64,000 nucleotides of DNA from Isoperla grammatica (GCA_945910005.1 OX246747.1:34480742-34544741), one strand, 5' to 3'; shown: positions 12,801 to 23,804, counted from the first letter of the stretch. Numbers and translations are program-made. The notes: generated by a model not told the origin, from the letters alone.

Positions 12801-15626
12801 CGCTTACACACACGCACACTCTGTAGCACAATATTTTGCATGAACTACTTGACTTCCGTCACTTGCCAAACTTATTATACAACTGAGCTACGAACACGTA
12901 TTTATAAGACACAACAAGCCACCTCCGCCCGACCACCCATTGACCACTTACATAACTAACTGATTTTCCTCGAATTTTGAAATATGCGTATCCGCTTATA
13001 TGTTTACGAAGCGTTGTTCCTCAGAACGGTGTAAATCTGTTTTGAACGTGAATACATCCTGTCCCGCTGTCCCTACCCTATCTTCTAACAACCTGTCGTT
13101 ATTGTGAAAGGCTCACACTAAACTCTTCAGATAATTTTTGTCAATTGTAGCTTCGTTTCCCTTTCATTGACAATTTCAACAAATAGAGGCTGAGTAGACG
13201 ACAACTACATATATAATATTAAGTTATGATTATCAGCAATGGGGGCCTGGGGGGCCCCGACTGGATCGGGGCCCGGTCGGCATTCGCCGACCTCGCCGCC
13301 CGTTAAATCCGCCCCTGAGAGGAGCCAGAGGAAGTTAACATGAGGGAAGCGTCAGGCATGGCCAGCCGGCTTCCATGTACCTAGGGGCCAGAATATGATG
13401 GGATTAATTTCCTATCCCCTACCCGACTTCATAAATTAATACAAACAATAAAGACCATTGAACGACATGTTGAATGCAACGTCTGTATCTAACGCAACGC
13501 GTTGTTGCCATGTTTCAGACTGTGCCCGGCCCAATAAGGAACTGCCGACCGTGCGATGGCGACACGAGCGTCGGGAGAAGAACGGCGCCGGCTATGCCAA
13601 GCACAGGGTTGCCATTCCACCGGCCGAGAAGCAGGCGGACGCGCCCCTAGACATGACAACACCGCGCGGCCTACCCCCTCCATACAGGTACGTTATCGTC
13701 GTCATTCGACATGGACAGTGTAACTATTGTCATAACATTTTTTTTTCGAGAGCTCCGCTCGCTTCCTCAGACACTGCACAGTTTTCGCGTCTGAGGAAGA
13801 GAACACAGCCATCGAAAAATATTTTTTTTTATGTTTGAGACCGTGGGGTTACTGTTCATGCGTTGTTTTTATTGAAATGTTCGAGAGAGTTTTTGAGAGC
13901 TCTGCTCTCTTCCTCAGACACTGTACAGTCTTCGCGTCTGAGGAAGAGAGCAGAGCTATCGATTTTGTTTTTTAATGTTTATGACAGTGGTTACTGTTCA
14001 TACGTTGTTTTTATTTAAATGTTCGAGAGAGAGTTTTTGAGAGCTCTGCTCGCTTTCTCAGACACTGCACAGTTTTCACGTCTGAGGAAGAGAGCAGAGC
14101 TATCGAAAAATAATATATGTATTTTTTAATGTTTATGACAGTGGTTACTGTTCATACGTTGTTTTTATTTAAATGTTCGAGAGAGTTTTCGAGAGCTCTG
14201 CTCTCTTCCTCAGACACTGCACAGTTTTCGCGTCTGAGGAAGAGACCAGAGCTATCGAAAAATATTTTTTTTTTATATTTATGACCGTGGTTATTGTTCA
14301 TGCGTTCGAGAGAGTTTTCGAGAGCTCTGCTCACTTCCTCAGACACTGCACAGTCTTCGCGTCTGAGGAAGAGAGTAGAGCTATCGAAAAATAACATAGT
14401 TTTTTTTTTTTTTTTATGATCTTGGTTACTGTTCTTGTGCGGTGTTTTATTTAAATGTTCTCCCGGTCTAATAAGAGTCTCAGTTAGTTGTTATCATTAT
14501 CGCAAGCAAATTGTGTGTTGAGCGGGACGTTGAGCTCCATCAATGTTACTTGACGTTTCAGTTCAGCCCAAACTGTGTGGGCTATCGTCAGAAGAACATT
14601 TATGAAAAACATTTTTTAAAAAGAAAACTACATAAAATAAAAAGAAATAGAAAATAGTAATTGGCCACCACAGGTAACAATGGTAAGTGGCCACGACCTT
14701 GTACGAACCAACTCATCCGAAACTGAAACGTCAAGTAAAAAATTATCTATCCATGGTGAAATATCTTATTGTGCTATTGATCTGTAATTTGTTTTTGAAA
14801 TTATTATGGGCTACGACTAAAAGCTACTAGCTTGTTAGGAAGAGATAACTCGTGTCTTATTTTCATTATTTTACTTACCTTATCTATATCGGATATCGAT
14901 ATATTCCCGGGCATTGTACTACACGTGAAAATGTGTGGAAAAACTCAATTTTCTCTAGTATCTGTGAAATAACTAGCTAGGTTATTAGGGTGTTTTGGAT
15001 GGTTGGGAAGGAATGTCCGAGGGCTGTGTCAAGGCGCTTTCATAGCAACACGGCAACATGTTTTTTCCGGACCGGCAGATCACGTGAACCAATCGGAAAC
15101 TTGCCGTGCCTGCCCTGATTGGTTCACCTGACTTGCCGGTCCGCAAAAAACGTGTTGCCATGTTGCTATGAAAGCGCCTTTACTTATAGTAGTACTCAAT
15201 CCCAGCATTCGCCTTTATGACCAAGGAAAACCTCGGAAAAAGCCTTCAGTCAGGACTGCCGGTGGCCGGAATCGAACCGGCGACCTCCCGAATCAGAGTC
15301 TCGCGTCTTACCGCTGAGCTACCTAATTCATTCATCAATTAATATTATATATGTGTATTTCATTGCAGCCAGTACGTGGGCTCCCGCGGTCTCAAGTCGT
15401 CCGCCCGCCCCTCGGTCATCACGTGCGCCAGGAAACCCCCCTCGGCCGCGGGTGGACGCAAGGAACAGCTCTCGGACCCGGTGATTGACGAGCACTTCCG
15501 ACGGTCGCTCGGCAACGACTACATGAACCTGTTTGCCGGCTCCGACGAGAAGGCGACCAACGGCAGCAGCGTGACCGTCACGGGACTCTCCGGTCAGTAC
15601 AACGCCTTCGATATTAAAAAAAAAAG

Positions 15627-15660
<34 letters not shown>

Positions 15661-15976
15661 ACAAAAAAAGGAATTAGGGATGGGAGAAAGCAATTAAACG
15701 TTTGATCATTTTTTTTTTTAATAAATAAAAAATAAATAAATTCACATTTAGAGTTTACCCACTCGGTAACGAAACTGGTTTTCAGTGGGGGACTTTATAA
15801 TTTGAAGCGACTAAACTAACCCTGTAGACTTCGGACACCATCGACGAGTGAGCGATCCGATAACCAGTCAAAGATCGATATTTAGTGAAGTTGAATTTAT
15901 TTTTATTTAAATGTAGAATAGGTATAATACAATTGTTTACAATATGTTTGGCTCCTAATGAGCCAAAAAAAAACTG

Positions 15977-16052
<76 letters not shown>

Positions 16053-17711
16053 AGTCTGAAAAAATGAACAGCCATTGCTAATCTAGCTTTAAAAGCAAGT
16101 ATATATTTTGCAAAAACCTAGATATATACACCAGGAAATTTATTAGTTTGGTTGTCATCTTGCAGTCAAAGTCTCGGATCTTTTTCCTAATGAAAAATTG
16201 CTGTTTGAATTTAGTAAATTGGTAGGTTTTTAATAAAATTTATAGGTAATGACCCAAAAACTATGTAATATTATTTGTAGAACTGTCTGGGTACTGAAGT
16301 AGCCAGTAGACTTCTTCTTTGTGTAGATGATGTACATATGTATCTTAGATTGTTAGCTATATATAGAGTATCTTTTCATGTTGCCATTTTTTCTGACCCA
16401 TGAATCACATTCTGTTTAATATATTTGTTATAACAAATATGTACTGCTGAAATGAATGATACAAGCAAGTTCAATAAACCTAAACAAATTTTATTCAATT
16501 GCTGATTCTATCACAAATATGTTGGGCGAAGTAAGCGACATTATTAAAACACGATTTGTTTGAATTAGAAACGCACGTATAAGTGAAAATCATCAGCGAT
16601 TGTAAAATAATCAACAGACTCAGACTTACATGTTCAGCCTTGATTGGTTTTGTTTGGTTATCACATAGCTATCGCAAGGTCAGAATGTATTGCCAAGTAT
16701 GTGTCGCAATTTTATTGAACAATGAAAGTAAAGATTTGTGACGTTCTGTTCATTGTCAGGCTTTCTGTTAATAGCTGTGGCATATTTATTTATTTTTCAA
16801 ATTTTCTTAAACATAACCTAATAAAACTAATAATAATAATGGTACTGAAATCATTTACCCTGTGGGCAATGGAAAACTATGTAAGGATGAATAGGTTGTT
16901 CAAAGTATTCAGTCATTACCATTATTATGTACGTGTTATTATTTTTGAATAAAATTCATCATCATCATTATCCATTGCCGTTTCCTGCTTCTGGCAGGGT
17001 CAGCTTGGGTTTCACAACCAAATTTTTCCACCTCTTTCTATCTTCCCACAGTCGTACTCCCTCTGCTTGCTCCCAGTTCTCTCCTCTCGGCTGTAGGTCT
17101 TCAGCAATCTTTTCCTTCCATCTCTTCTTTGGTCTTCCCCGTCTTCTTTTTCCTCCTATCTTTTTTTCATATATTCTCCTGGGCATCCTGTCTTCCGTCA
17201 TCCGTTTCATGTGTCCAAACCATCTCAGCCTTGTCCTTCCATTCTGTCCCCTAGCTTCTCCACACCAAGTATTTCTCTAATGTTTGTTTGTATTTCTAAT
17301 CCTGTCTCTTCTCTTCCGTCATCCGTTTCATGTGTCCAAACCATCTCAGCCTTGTCCTTCCCATTCTGTCCCCTAGCTTCTCTACACCAAGCATTTCTCT
17401 AATGAATGAATAAAATTATCGACAAATAAACATGATCTTCGTTAAAAAATTTGTTTTATTTATTTGTTTGTTTGTTCGTTTGTTCCGCAGTTGACGACCA
17501 CTTTGCGAAGGCGCTCGGCGACACCTGGGTCCGACTACAGAAGAGCGACTCAGACTCTTCGTCCACGAAGGGCGACGACTCTCCGCCCCCGGTCTCCGCC
17601 CCCACCACCCCCACCACCCCCAGTCCGGACAAGACAACGGGGGCGACCACCACCAAACCCCCCGCGGCCTCGTCCCTACTGCAGCCGCGGCGGGGGCTGC
17701 TATCGATATGA
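8239..17711 (+). CDS. VGLL4: VGLL4/Tgi-type TEAD co-regulator (4 coding exons)
   Basis: Spliced gene: exons 8239-8317, 13519-13687, 15369-15592 and 17491-17711 join in frame into 230 aa. Two Tondu (TDU) motifs are visible: DPVIDEHFRRSLG at residues 119-131 and VDDHFAKALGDTW at 158-170, the order and spacing of vertebrate VGLL4. RPSVITC (96-102), just upstream, is another VGLL4 signature. TDU motifs bind TEAD/Scalloped, and the family antagonises YAP/Yorkie in the nucleus. Residues 79-82 read PPPY, a PPxY motif like those by which Drosophila Tgi binds Yorkie WW domains; as I recall, vertebrate VGLL4 lacks it. PLDMT (69-73) resembles a CtBP-binding PxDLS motif. The start ATG is preceded in frame by TGA at 8233-8235. 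The tail is rich in Ser, Pro and Thr. Exons 3 and 4 are certain; the short first exon could be one of several alternatives. Confidence 0.93.
8516..8808. mobile_element. MITE family A copy
   Basis: Same ends (TAGGGCAACTAGCAACACC...GGTGTTGCTAGTGCCCTA) and the same inner GACAAACAAC/CAGCTGTCAAA segments as 31815-32119. It is in VGLL4/Tgi intron 1, about 200 bp after exon 1. Confidence 0.8.
8880..9245 (+). repeat. dispersed repeat family E, first block
   Basis: GTGGACTGCATTTCGT, GGTGGCCCTACCATGGAAGC and CATACGCTTCCG recur, reversed, at 26755-26985 and 38860-39050, with the tail alone at 46435-46610. The downstream part (GCCATAGCTATCGCTATCAC) is duplicated at 9246-9440. Confidence 0.65.
9246..9440 (+). 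repeat. direct duplication of the family E block
   Basis: GTGGATTGCCTTTCGTCTGG through CACGATAAGGCAGTAGCAGT repeats 9090-9215 with few changes. Confidence 0.7.
9733..9831. repeat. (ATT)n microsatellite
   Basis: About 33 uninterrupted ATT units. Confidence 0.97.
9895..9962 (-). mobile_element. tRNA-like sequence
   Basis: The - strand has GAGCGTTGGTATGGTAAGCC then CCGGGTTCGATTCACGG, A- and B-box like. No full cloverleaf is clear, so it is a SINE head or tRNA relic rather than a tRNA gene. Confidence 0.5.
10312..10665. repeat. 41-bp minisatellite, nine copies
   Basis: Units of GTTCGATGCGCGGAGACAAC plus AAACATAATAATATCGAGA start at 10312, 10353, 10394, 10437, 10480, 10521, 10562, 10603 and 10653; two units are 43 bp, one is 50. 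Open frames across it are a by-product of the period. It is in VGLL4/Tgi intron 1. Confidence 0.95.
12079..13317. mobile_element. non-autonomous hAT element with 8-bp target duplication
   Basis: Ends CAGGGGCGGATTTAA...TTAAATCCGCCCCTG are inverted repeats of the hAT type. The flanks AGAGGAGC at 12071-12078 and 13318-13325 are identical, the 8-bp duplication of hAT insertion. The motif GGGCCCGGTCGGCATT appears near both ends. No long transposase frame remains. It sits in VGLL4/Tgi intron 1. Confidence 0.92.
13519..13687 (+). CDS. VGLL4: VGLL4/Tgi coding exon 2 (PPxY motif)
   Basis: Acceptor TTTCAG at 13513-13518 and donor GTACGT at 13688. It enters in phase 1 and leaves in phase 2, matching both neighbours. 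It encodes a basic stretch, then PLDMT and, at its very end, PPPY, which continues as SQY in the next exon. Confidence 0.85.
13747..14395. repeat. five tandem hairpin-bearing repeats in VGLL4/Tgi intron 2
   Basis: Hairpins at about 13749-13815, 13895-13961, 14038-14104, 14190-14257 and 14320-14386, spaced 130-150 bp. Each has TCTGCTCTCTTCCTCAGAC and GTCTGAGGAAGAGAGCAGA as arms (21-24 bp) with a 16-nt loop around ACTGCACAGTTTTCGC. Between them lie a T run and CGTGGTTACTGTTCATGCG. Confidence 0.85.
14545..14755. repeat. inverted-end repeat with TTACTTGACGTTTCAG ends
   Basis: TTACTTGACGTTTCAGTT at the left pairs with AACTGAAACGTCAAGTAA at the right, 200 bp apart, with a small AGCCCA/TGGGCT hairpin inside. 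Confidence 0.6.
14971..15324 (-). mobile_element. tRNA-derived SINE (interrupted copy)
   Basis: Read on the - strand it begins with an A box like TAGCTCAGCGGTAAGACG and a B box GGTTCGATTCC, then a body ending ACACCCTAATAACC. The 3' half is split by the 150-bp hairpin element. The tRNA head lies 44 bp before VGLL4/Tgi exon 3. Confidence 0.85.
15031..15180. mobile_element. 150-bp hairpin MITE nested in a SINE
   Basis: AAGGCGCTTTCATAGCAACA pairs with TGTTGCTATGAAAGCGCCTT. It interrupts the SINE at 14971-15324 between GGGCTGT and AGTACTCAATCCC. It is in VGLL4/Tgi intron 2. Confidence 0.85.
15369..15592 (+). CDS. VGLL4: VGLL4/Tgi coding exon 3 (first TDU motif)
   Basis: Acceptor TTGCAG ends at 15368 and donor GTCAGT starts at 15593. 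It carries RPSVITC and the first TDU motif DPVIDEHFRRSLG. A long A-rich tract starts about 15 bp after the donor. Confidence 0.95.
15711..15965. repeat. dispersed repeat family G copy
   Basis: AATAAATAAATTCACATTTAG, CAGTGGGGGACTTTA and CACCATCGACGAGTGAGCGA recur at 40450-40760, 47525-47790 and, reversed, at 63905-64000. The ATAAATAAATAAA end suggests a retroposed element. Confidence 0.7.
15977..16052. repeat. (TGTC)n microsatellite
   Basis: About 18 uninterrupted units, in VGLL4/Tgi intron 3. Confidence 0.97.
16957..17405 (-). mobile_element. non-LTR retrotransposon 3' end, reverse-transcriptase tail
   Basis: On the - strand 16968-17210 encodes RMPRRIYEKKIGGKRRRGRPKKRWKEKI and EDLQPRGENWEQA, the C-terminal tail typical of jockey/RTE-like reverse transcriptases. 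A CATCATCATC run marks the 3' end. The stretch 17190-17282 is repeated at 17313-17403. It lies in intron 3 of the VGLL4/Tgi gene, about 90 bp before exon 4. Confidence 0.8.
17491..17711 (+). CDS. VGLL4: VGLL4/Tgi terminal coding exon 4 (second TDU motif)
   Basis: Acceptor TTCCGCAG ends at 17490. The split codon G|TT gives V158 and starts the second TDU motif VDDHFAKALGDTW. A Ser/Pro/Thr-rich tail follows, with the stop TGA at 17709-17711. Confidence 0.96.
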
Positions 17712-18100
17712 ACGACGTAACCTCTCACCCCACACCCTTTACCCCTCACTCATTCTTCACCCCTCACCTTCTCTCTCTCTACAGTTGTTAGACATAAATG
17801 TTGTGTACATACACGTGTGGACAATCGTATCAGCCTCTCTGGCGATCGAAGCACGGAGCCGGGTGAAAATTGGGATGGGCTGTGTCTTTCAAGTGTTCGG
17901 TTATTTTTTTTTCTTCTTGTGCCAAGATGGCTTTTTCAGCCATTCTTTTGTCTATCCAATATAAAACAGCTTCCTTTTCTGGCGGTTATAAAGATGTAGC
18001 GCGATAATCAACTTTTTCGAAAAGTGAGTGTACTACTACAAATAACAATTTTTTTATTACATTCATTATTTTTTATGTTTTAAAATTATTATTGTGTGGC

Positions 18101-18106
18101 AATAAA
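18101..18106 (+). promoter_or_regulatory. candidate polyadenylation signal of VGLL4/Tgi
   Basis: First canonical AATAAA that I find after the stop codon, about 390 bp downstream. It fits a short 3' UTR but is not proven. Confidence 0.4.
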
Positions 18107-18504
18107 GGGGGGTTATAGAAATCGTAAGATATCTGCACTCTCAAAAAATTGTTAACTGTGTAATGTACCAAACAAAAAATTCTAAGCAATCTTTTGTATT
18201 CAGCTACAATTGGTAGTGTTGTTAATTGTAGAATTAACCGCCGATTTTCACCCGTGTTACCGACGTCTGGTTTTGGCAGTGCATCCAATTCACGTTTACA
18301 TAATCTTGGCACTTTTTCGACGTCGCCATTTTCGCAAAGCGTGCACACACATTTAGAAAGTTTGATCATGTGAAGGTAAACAGATCACTGAATTACCTGT
18401 TAATAAATACTAAAAAAGTCATCGTGTGTTAGTCACAAACTTTTCCGATTGCCTCGCTTGCGTTATTTTCGATTGTCCATACGTTGTAAGGTACGCAGAT
18501 AGAG

Positions 18505-18647
18505 CAGTGGTTCTCAACCGTTAGATCGCGACCCACAGGGTGAAGTTATATTGTGTAGCCATAACGGGTTCAAATAAAATTCAGAGTGTAATTTGATTAC
18601 TTCACTGAACAACTGGGTCGTGTTACCCAATAGGTTGAAAACCACTG
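18505..18647. mobile_element. short hAT-like MITE
   Basis: Starts CAGTGGTTCTCAACC and ends GGTTGAAAACCACTG, the classic short hAT ends, with a second inverted match GACCCA/TGGGTC inside. No clear 8-bp flank duplication remains. Confidence 0.65.
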
Positions 18648-21600
18648 AGTTCTATCTATATTTTCACTCTCTTGTGTCATCTGTTGTATAAAGCCCCGTG
18701 TCGGCCATTTTCAAATGTCGACCGCAAAGAAAACTCCACAACTGTATGTTTTCATATTTCAAGCATTCATTATAATTATTATATTTCTGTTGTAGCCTGT
18801 GTTGTGTTATCGTGTAAATACGTAGTTAAGATCCGTAGATTATTGTTGTTGTCGAGTGTTTGGTTGTTGGTGACGGAATAGATTCCGAAGGTGACGATTG
18901 TTTGGTGGTTCAGTTTACGTTTTCTGGGCGCTGGAAGGTCGCGCATGCGTTCGTGGCGAACATTAGGCTAGCTAGGCGCACCCACGTGGTTTGAAACTAG
19001 ATACACAAGTGTGCAGGGTAGTACTGTAACCGGCGAGGAGACAAAATGAGGTGTCGAAAAATAGGCGACACCTTTCGTGCCCTAGAAAGAAGTTTGAAAT
19101 TTGAGACTTATATTATTGTCTACACCAAACGATCATTGTTTTGAAATGTTGTTTTAATACATGGCAAATCCTACTCACGGTTATATAGCGTGATTAAATT
19201 CACGATTTAATCATTTTATGTACGTATAATTTACACGCAATAAGGGTATTATCCCTAACATGGTGTCGATTTTTGGCTTCTCTGTCCCATGGTCGCTTGT
19301 TTACGTTTCACAATGGCACTTATGTTGTATTTCACTTTAATGTGTTCATATGTATGTAGTATTCGTATCAAAACACCCTGATACAAACATTGCAATACAA
19401 AAAAATGGTACTAATTCGCCGTGCTTGACAAACATTGATTCAATTTAGCAAAAGTACACACTACATAGTTAATGGTACATTTTCTTTTTTTTTTTTACCC
19501 CATTCTCTCCAACTAATCCATGTGTTAGTATTTACACTATTTCCAGTACTTGTGTTCTTACGTGAATAATTTAATAGATACAAAAAAAGTGTAACGAAAA
19601 AGCTCAAGAAAGACAACTTTTTATCAGCCTAAACTCGTCGACACCACAAACGCAACGAAATTCTCAAACTAACTTTTCTGTAGCTATTGTAGAAACTAGA
19701 AAGTGTTCTGTAGCTATTGTAGAAACTAGAAAGTGCTGCGTGACGCGAATACCTATATAAATCGATTGTGAATTTGGCTCATATTTTTTTTTTTCTTGTA
19801 CGTGCACACCATTTAGCGGAATATTTGTGTTAGAACGAGTCGACTCGCCACCTCACTTTGGCAACGAGTTGCGTTTCGGTGTGATTTCCGCCACGGTTGT
19901 GATTGGTCTTGCACATAGGACAGACATCGATTTTCAAACTTGACTTTCCCGTCACGATCGACACTTCTTTCCGTCTCAACATCTTTCTCTAAGTCTTCTC
20001 ATCATTAATCATTGTCCTAATCCACCTGTGTTGGAAAGCACGTTCGCACTTTAAATCGTCGTAGGCCTAAATAAAAAGAGTGATGTCCTAGTGCATAAGC
20101 TTTAGAATATATCCATAGAATATCAGATAATATAACGTCAGATCCCTTCGAAATTCGTGTAAATTGTGTTACTGTATTCATCATACATCATTGGATCATA
20201 TACACCACCAATGTAGACATAGTTTAAAAATAAACGAATAGCGTGTCGTGTTTTTAGTGTTAACTATTCATTATCATAATTACTAGTGAGAACAGTTACG
20301 TAGTCGTGCAAATAAACGGTGCCAGTAATTTTTACGCGTGTTTTTTTTTTCCTATCGGCGAACGACGTTTCGATGTAGGTACACGTTGAGAAACCAAATG
20401 AATACGTAACTTACATCTTTATCACGGCCGTTCAGTCCGGCCGGCCACCGCAGGGTGAGGGTTTAATCTTTTACTCGACGGTGGAACGCAAGTCGCGTGC
20501 CGCTCTTTCTGTATTGGGGACGCACACACGATAAACGATAATAAAATACTATTGATTTTTTTTTTTTTATGTAATGCATTATTTCGTTCTTCTTGGGCTC
20601 TTGTAGTATTGAAATACTCAAAGCTAGCACCACCAAAATACTGGGACACGGGCCTCGTATGTGATGATTACGGAGTGATCACTCTCAACAGTCACATATC
20701 GTTACGTTTTCGGTTAGAGGCCACGTAATATCACGGAATATGTAATTAAAAAAATTGCTACGTTTGTAAAAAAAAATATTATCGATCGATAATGCAGTCA
20801 GCGTTTCGATTATCGACAATTTTTATTTATTTTATCGTTGTGCATCCCTACTTTCTATCAAGGTTGTGTGCTGCACACCGCTCGCACTGTGGTACCGGTG
20901 TTTCCGTGTTTGTCGGGGCCTAAGTATGTCATAGCAATGTTGTTTGTACATATATACTAGTATATTATACTACATGCCTTAGTTGGATCCTCTGTGTACC
21001 TTATTGATTGTAGAAATAATAAGAAAATAGCCTAAGCCATTTGATACACCATTACACGCATCGAATACGTGCGCAAGTACTTGAACGTTACGTATGTAAA
21101 AATGGTAAAAAAAAAAAAAACTGTGGAAATGGAAGTAATAACAATATTATGTGTATTTTTATTTCTCTATTATTTTATTTAATATTGTATTTAAATAATT
21201 TGTACCTATGATGATCAAGAGGAATAAATTTCAAATGTTTCAACTATGAATGTGGAAGTTATTATAATGATTACTAACTTTCTTATTCTACTAACATAAA
21301 ATCCTAGATGTAAATAGAAATTATGTGAGTATTCCCACTAACTGTTATTGCCATCAAATCTGTGACAAGGTTACAGTGATTTTATATTATACTTAATTCC
21401 AGTTAACAAGAGTTTTTTGTGTATAAATCATCATCAGTGATTAGCCAGTAGGTGAAATGGAGGTACCACAATACTTTACCTCATGCGATATGGCGGGGCT
21501 CAATCTGAATTTCTCGCCCGCTCCCAAGTCACAAATTACATCAAACTAGAACAAATATTCTACTTTTCAGCAAAACAGAATTCATACCTACCTCCCTTGA

Positions 21601-22241
21601 AGAGTTTAAGGCTGCTTCTCATTGTCAACTTTTTAGTTGGTGGGGGGTCGGAGGTGAAGGATCGGTGTGAAGATCTAGATCTATGGATGATATGGTTACA
21701 CGTTTGGTTCTCGGTTTAGACGGAGTTGACGAATGCATTTCGGTTGGTAAAGTTGTGGTGAATGGTTTTATAAGTACTTTTTTTGTTGTTTTTGTGTTTG
21801 GTTCGTGTTTCTTAGTTACTTATTTATTTTGCATTATTGTAGTTTATCAATCTCATTAATTAATTTATTTGTATTTGTCCCTAAAAGAACACAACAAATA
21901 ATAGTATAACATAGTGTGTTGGTACGTATTCTAAATTGGTACATCAATTGGTCTTAAGAGGAAAACATTTTTTGTTTTCTTTATTTACTGTACCTTATGG
22001 CGTTTTCCAATGGGCTGCATCAGTGTGTCTATTAAGTTGTACGTATTGTTGCTCTAATTGTTACAGTGTCCAGTACTACCAGTGAAAAACAATTTCTTAG
22101 TTATAAAACTGATTTACAATACCTATACAAGGATACAAAAATTAAAATTCACTGATTTTTTCTAAATTAGAGCCTATTACTTACAATCACATTTATTTCG
22201 CTTAATTTATTAAATGTGTAACAGGTAGCTACGTAGTATGT
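18648..22241. other. intergenic sequence, no gene recognised
   Basis: AT-rich; apart from a 30-bp direct duplication at 19673 I see no gene or clear mobile element. Confidence 0.5.
19673..19736. repeat. 30-bp direct duplication
   Basis: TTCTGTAGCTATTGTAGAAA followed by CTAGAAAGTG occurs twice without a gap. Confidence 0.85.
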
Positions 22242-22670
22242 TATGGGAAGGCGTACAACAAACGACTACACTGCAGCGCTGCGAGCGTTCCGGCCACTGA
22301 GCTCTGCCTGCTAGAAGTCACCGAAAACCCCTCTAGAAGCCAGTGCACTAATAGCACAGGACCCAATTCCAAAAATAGCCACGTTGCCGTGTTTTGTTTC
22401 GGACAAACATTGAATGTGCACCAATCAAAAACAGATACAACAATTTAGTTGCCTACCAACACATTGTTTGTCTGCGTGTGATGTCACAACCTCCTCAATT
22501 GGGTCCTGTGCTATTATTATTGGAAAAATATCCATCGATTCCAAAGAAGTCAAGAAGTCTTTTCAATGACTAAGAAATTCGTATTGTTGAAATTGTGTTT
22601 ATCCAATATTCAGTGACTGTTGGCCGGATCGCTCGCAACGCTCTCTGTGCACTTGTTTCGCCTCCCCATA
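22242..22670. mobile_element. MITE family C with nested insertion
   Basis: Same sequence as 6718-7002 (ACGACTACACTGCAGCG, TGTTGGCCGGATCGCTCGC) but split at 22353 by a 158-bp element. Confidence 0.85.
22354..22511. mobile_element. 158-bp MITE with TA duplication, nested
   Basis: Perfect ends GCACAGGACCCAATT...AATTGGGTCCTGTGC, flanked by TA. A diverged copy in opposite orientation lies at 40826-40984. Confidence 0.85.
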
Positions 22671-23689
22671 GGTTGACTGTTGATGAAGTGCAACGTTTCC
22701 TCGTAGATTTCTCCCACGTTGTCGGTTGTATCGACCTACAGAAGCACTGATTTCAAATGGTGCTAGAGTTCAAATACATCTTTTCACCCATTTGAAACCA
22801 GTACCCAAGTAAGTCCATCGTAGTCGTTTGGTGAGTTTCTCTTCGGTGATGGACAAAGTTCACCCGCGTGTTCCGTAAGTCCATCTTGACGTTGAGAAGG
22901 AGTACATCACCAAAATAATTATTACCATCAACCGTTACTTGTTATAGTGCAGATATATGTCTAGTTTGACATAGTTTGAAGCTTTACCCCATGTGACCAC
23001 TGTCCAGCATAACAAATATGATCAATTTATTTATTTACTTATTTAATGTCTATCCTATTCAGTAATAAAAACTGATTTGCAAAGGAGGACCTTAAATAAA
23101 ACTAGGCTATGCAAACAATTATTAATAATAATGAAATCATAAATAACAATAACAACAAAAACAAAACAAACTACTGTACTATAAAAATAAAAATCAAGAA
23201 CAAGAAAAAATAATTGAGAAATGAAATGAAATCAAGTGGACATTCATCATATTAAATAATAAAAATAAAAGTATGTAGATTTAATAATTATTATATGATT
23301 GTCGGGTTGCCATGAGGGTAAGGGACACGTGTGGTGGTCGCAAAGCGGGGGGGAGTCAAACTAAGAATATCTCAAGTCTATGCGTATTTATTTGTATTTC
23401 TTATGAAAAGAAGAAAGAGAAGACATCGAGACAGATGCAAGAGCAGAAGAATGTGCAGGATAAAGAAGAAGCAAACAGAAATGGAATTAATTTGTAAGTG
23501 TTGACAAACTTTTACTATCGGTACTGTACAGATTTGAACTATAGAAAATGTGATATTGTTTGTTCGTAGATTCTGTGGTGTGTGATATGATTGAACAGCA
23601 TTCTTCACTTTGAATATTTTGGAATTAGGCTACTTCAAATGTGACTTTATTTAAAAAATCTTGGGATTTGGTGGAGGTGCCGGGTAAAA

Positions 23690-23734
<45 letters not shown>

Positions 23735-23772
23735 TATTATTGTTATTATCATTATTATTATTACTATTATTA

Positions 23773-23804
<32 letters not shown>

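Noticed and set aside
12079..13317. Transposase gene within the hAT element
   Set aside because: Only short open stretches occur and none shows a hAT domain, so the element is treated as non-autonomous.
17464..17964. 166-codon open stretch in another frame of VGLL4/Tgi exon 4
   Set aside because: It is a frame-shifted reading of the terminal exon with its second TDU motif; proline and arginine runs come from the GC-rich coding sequence.
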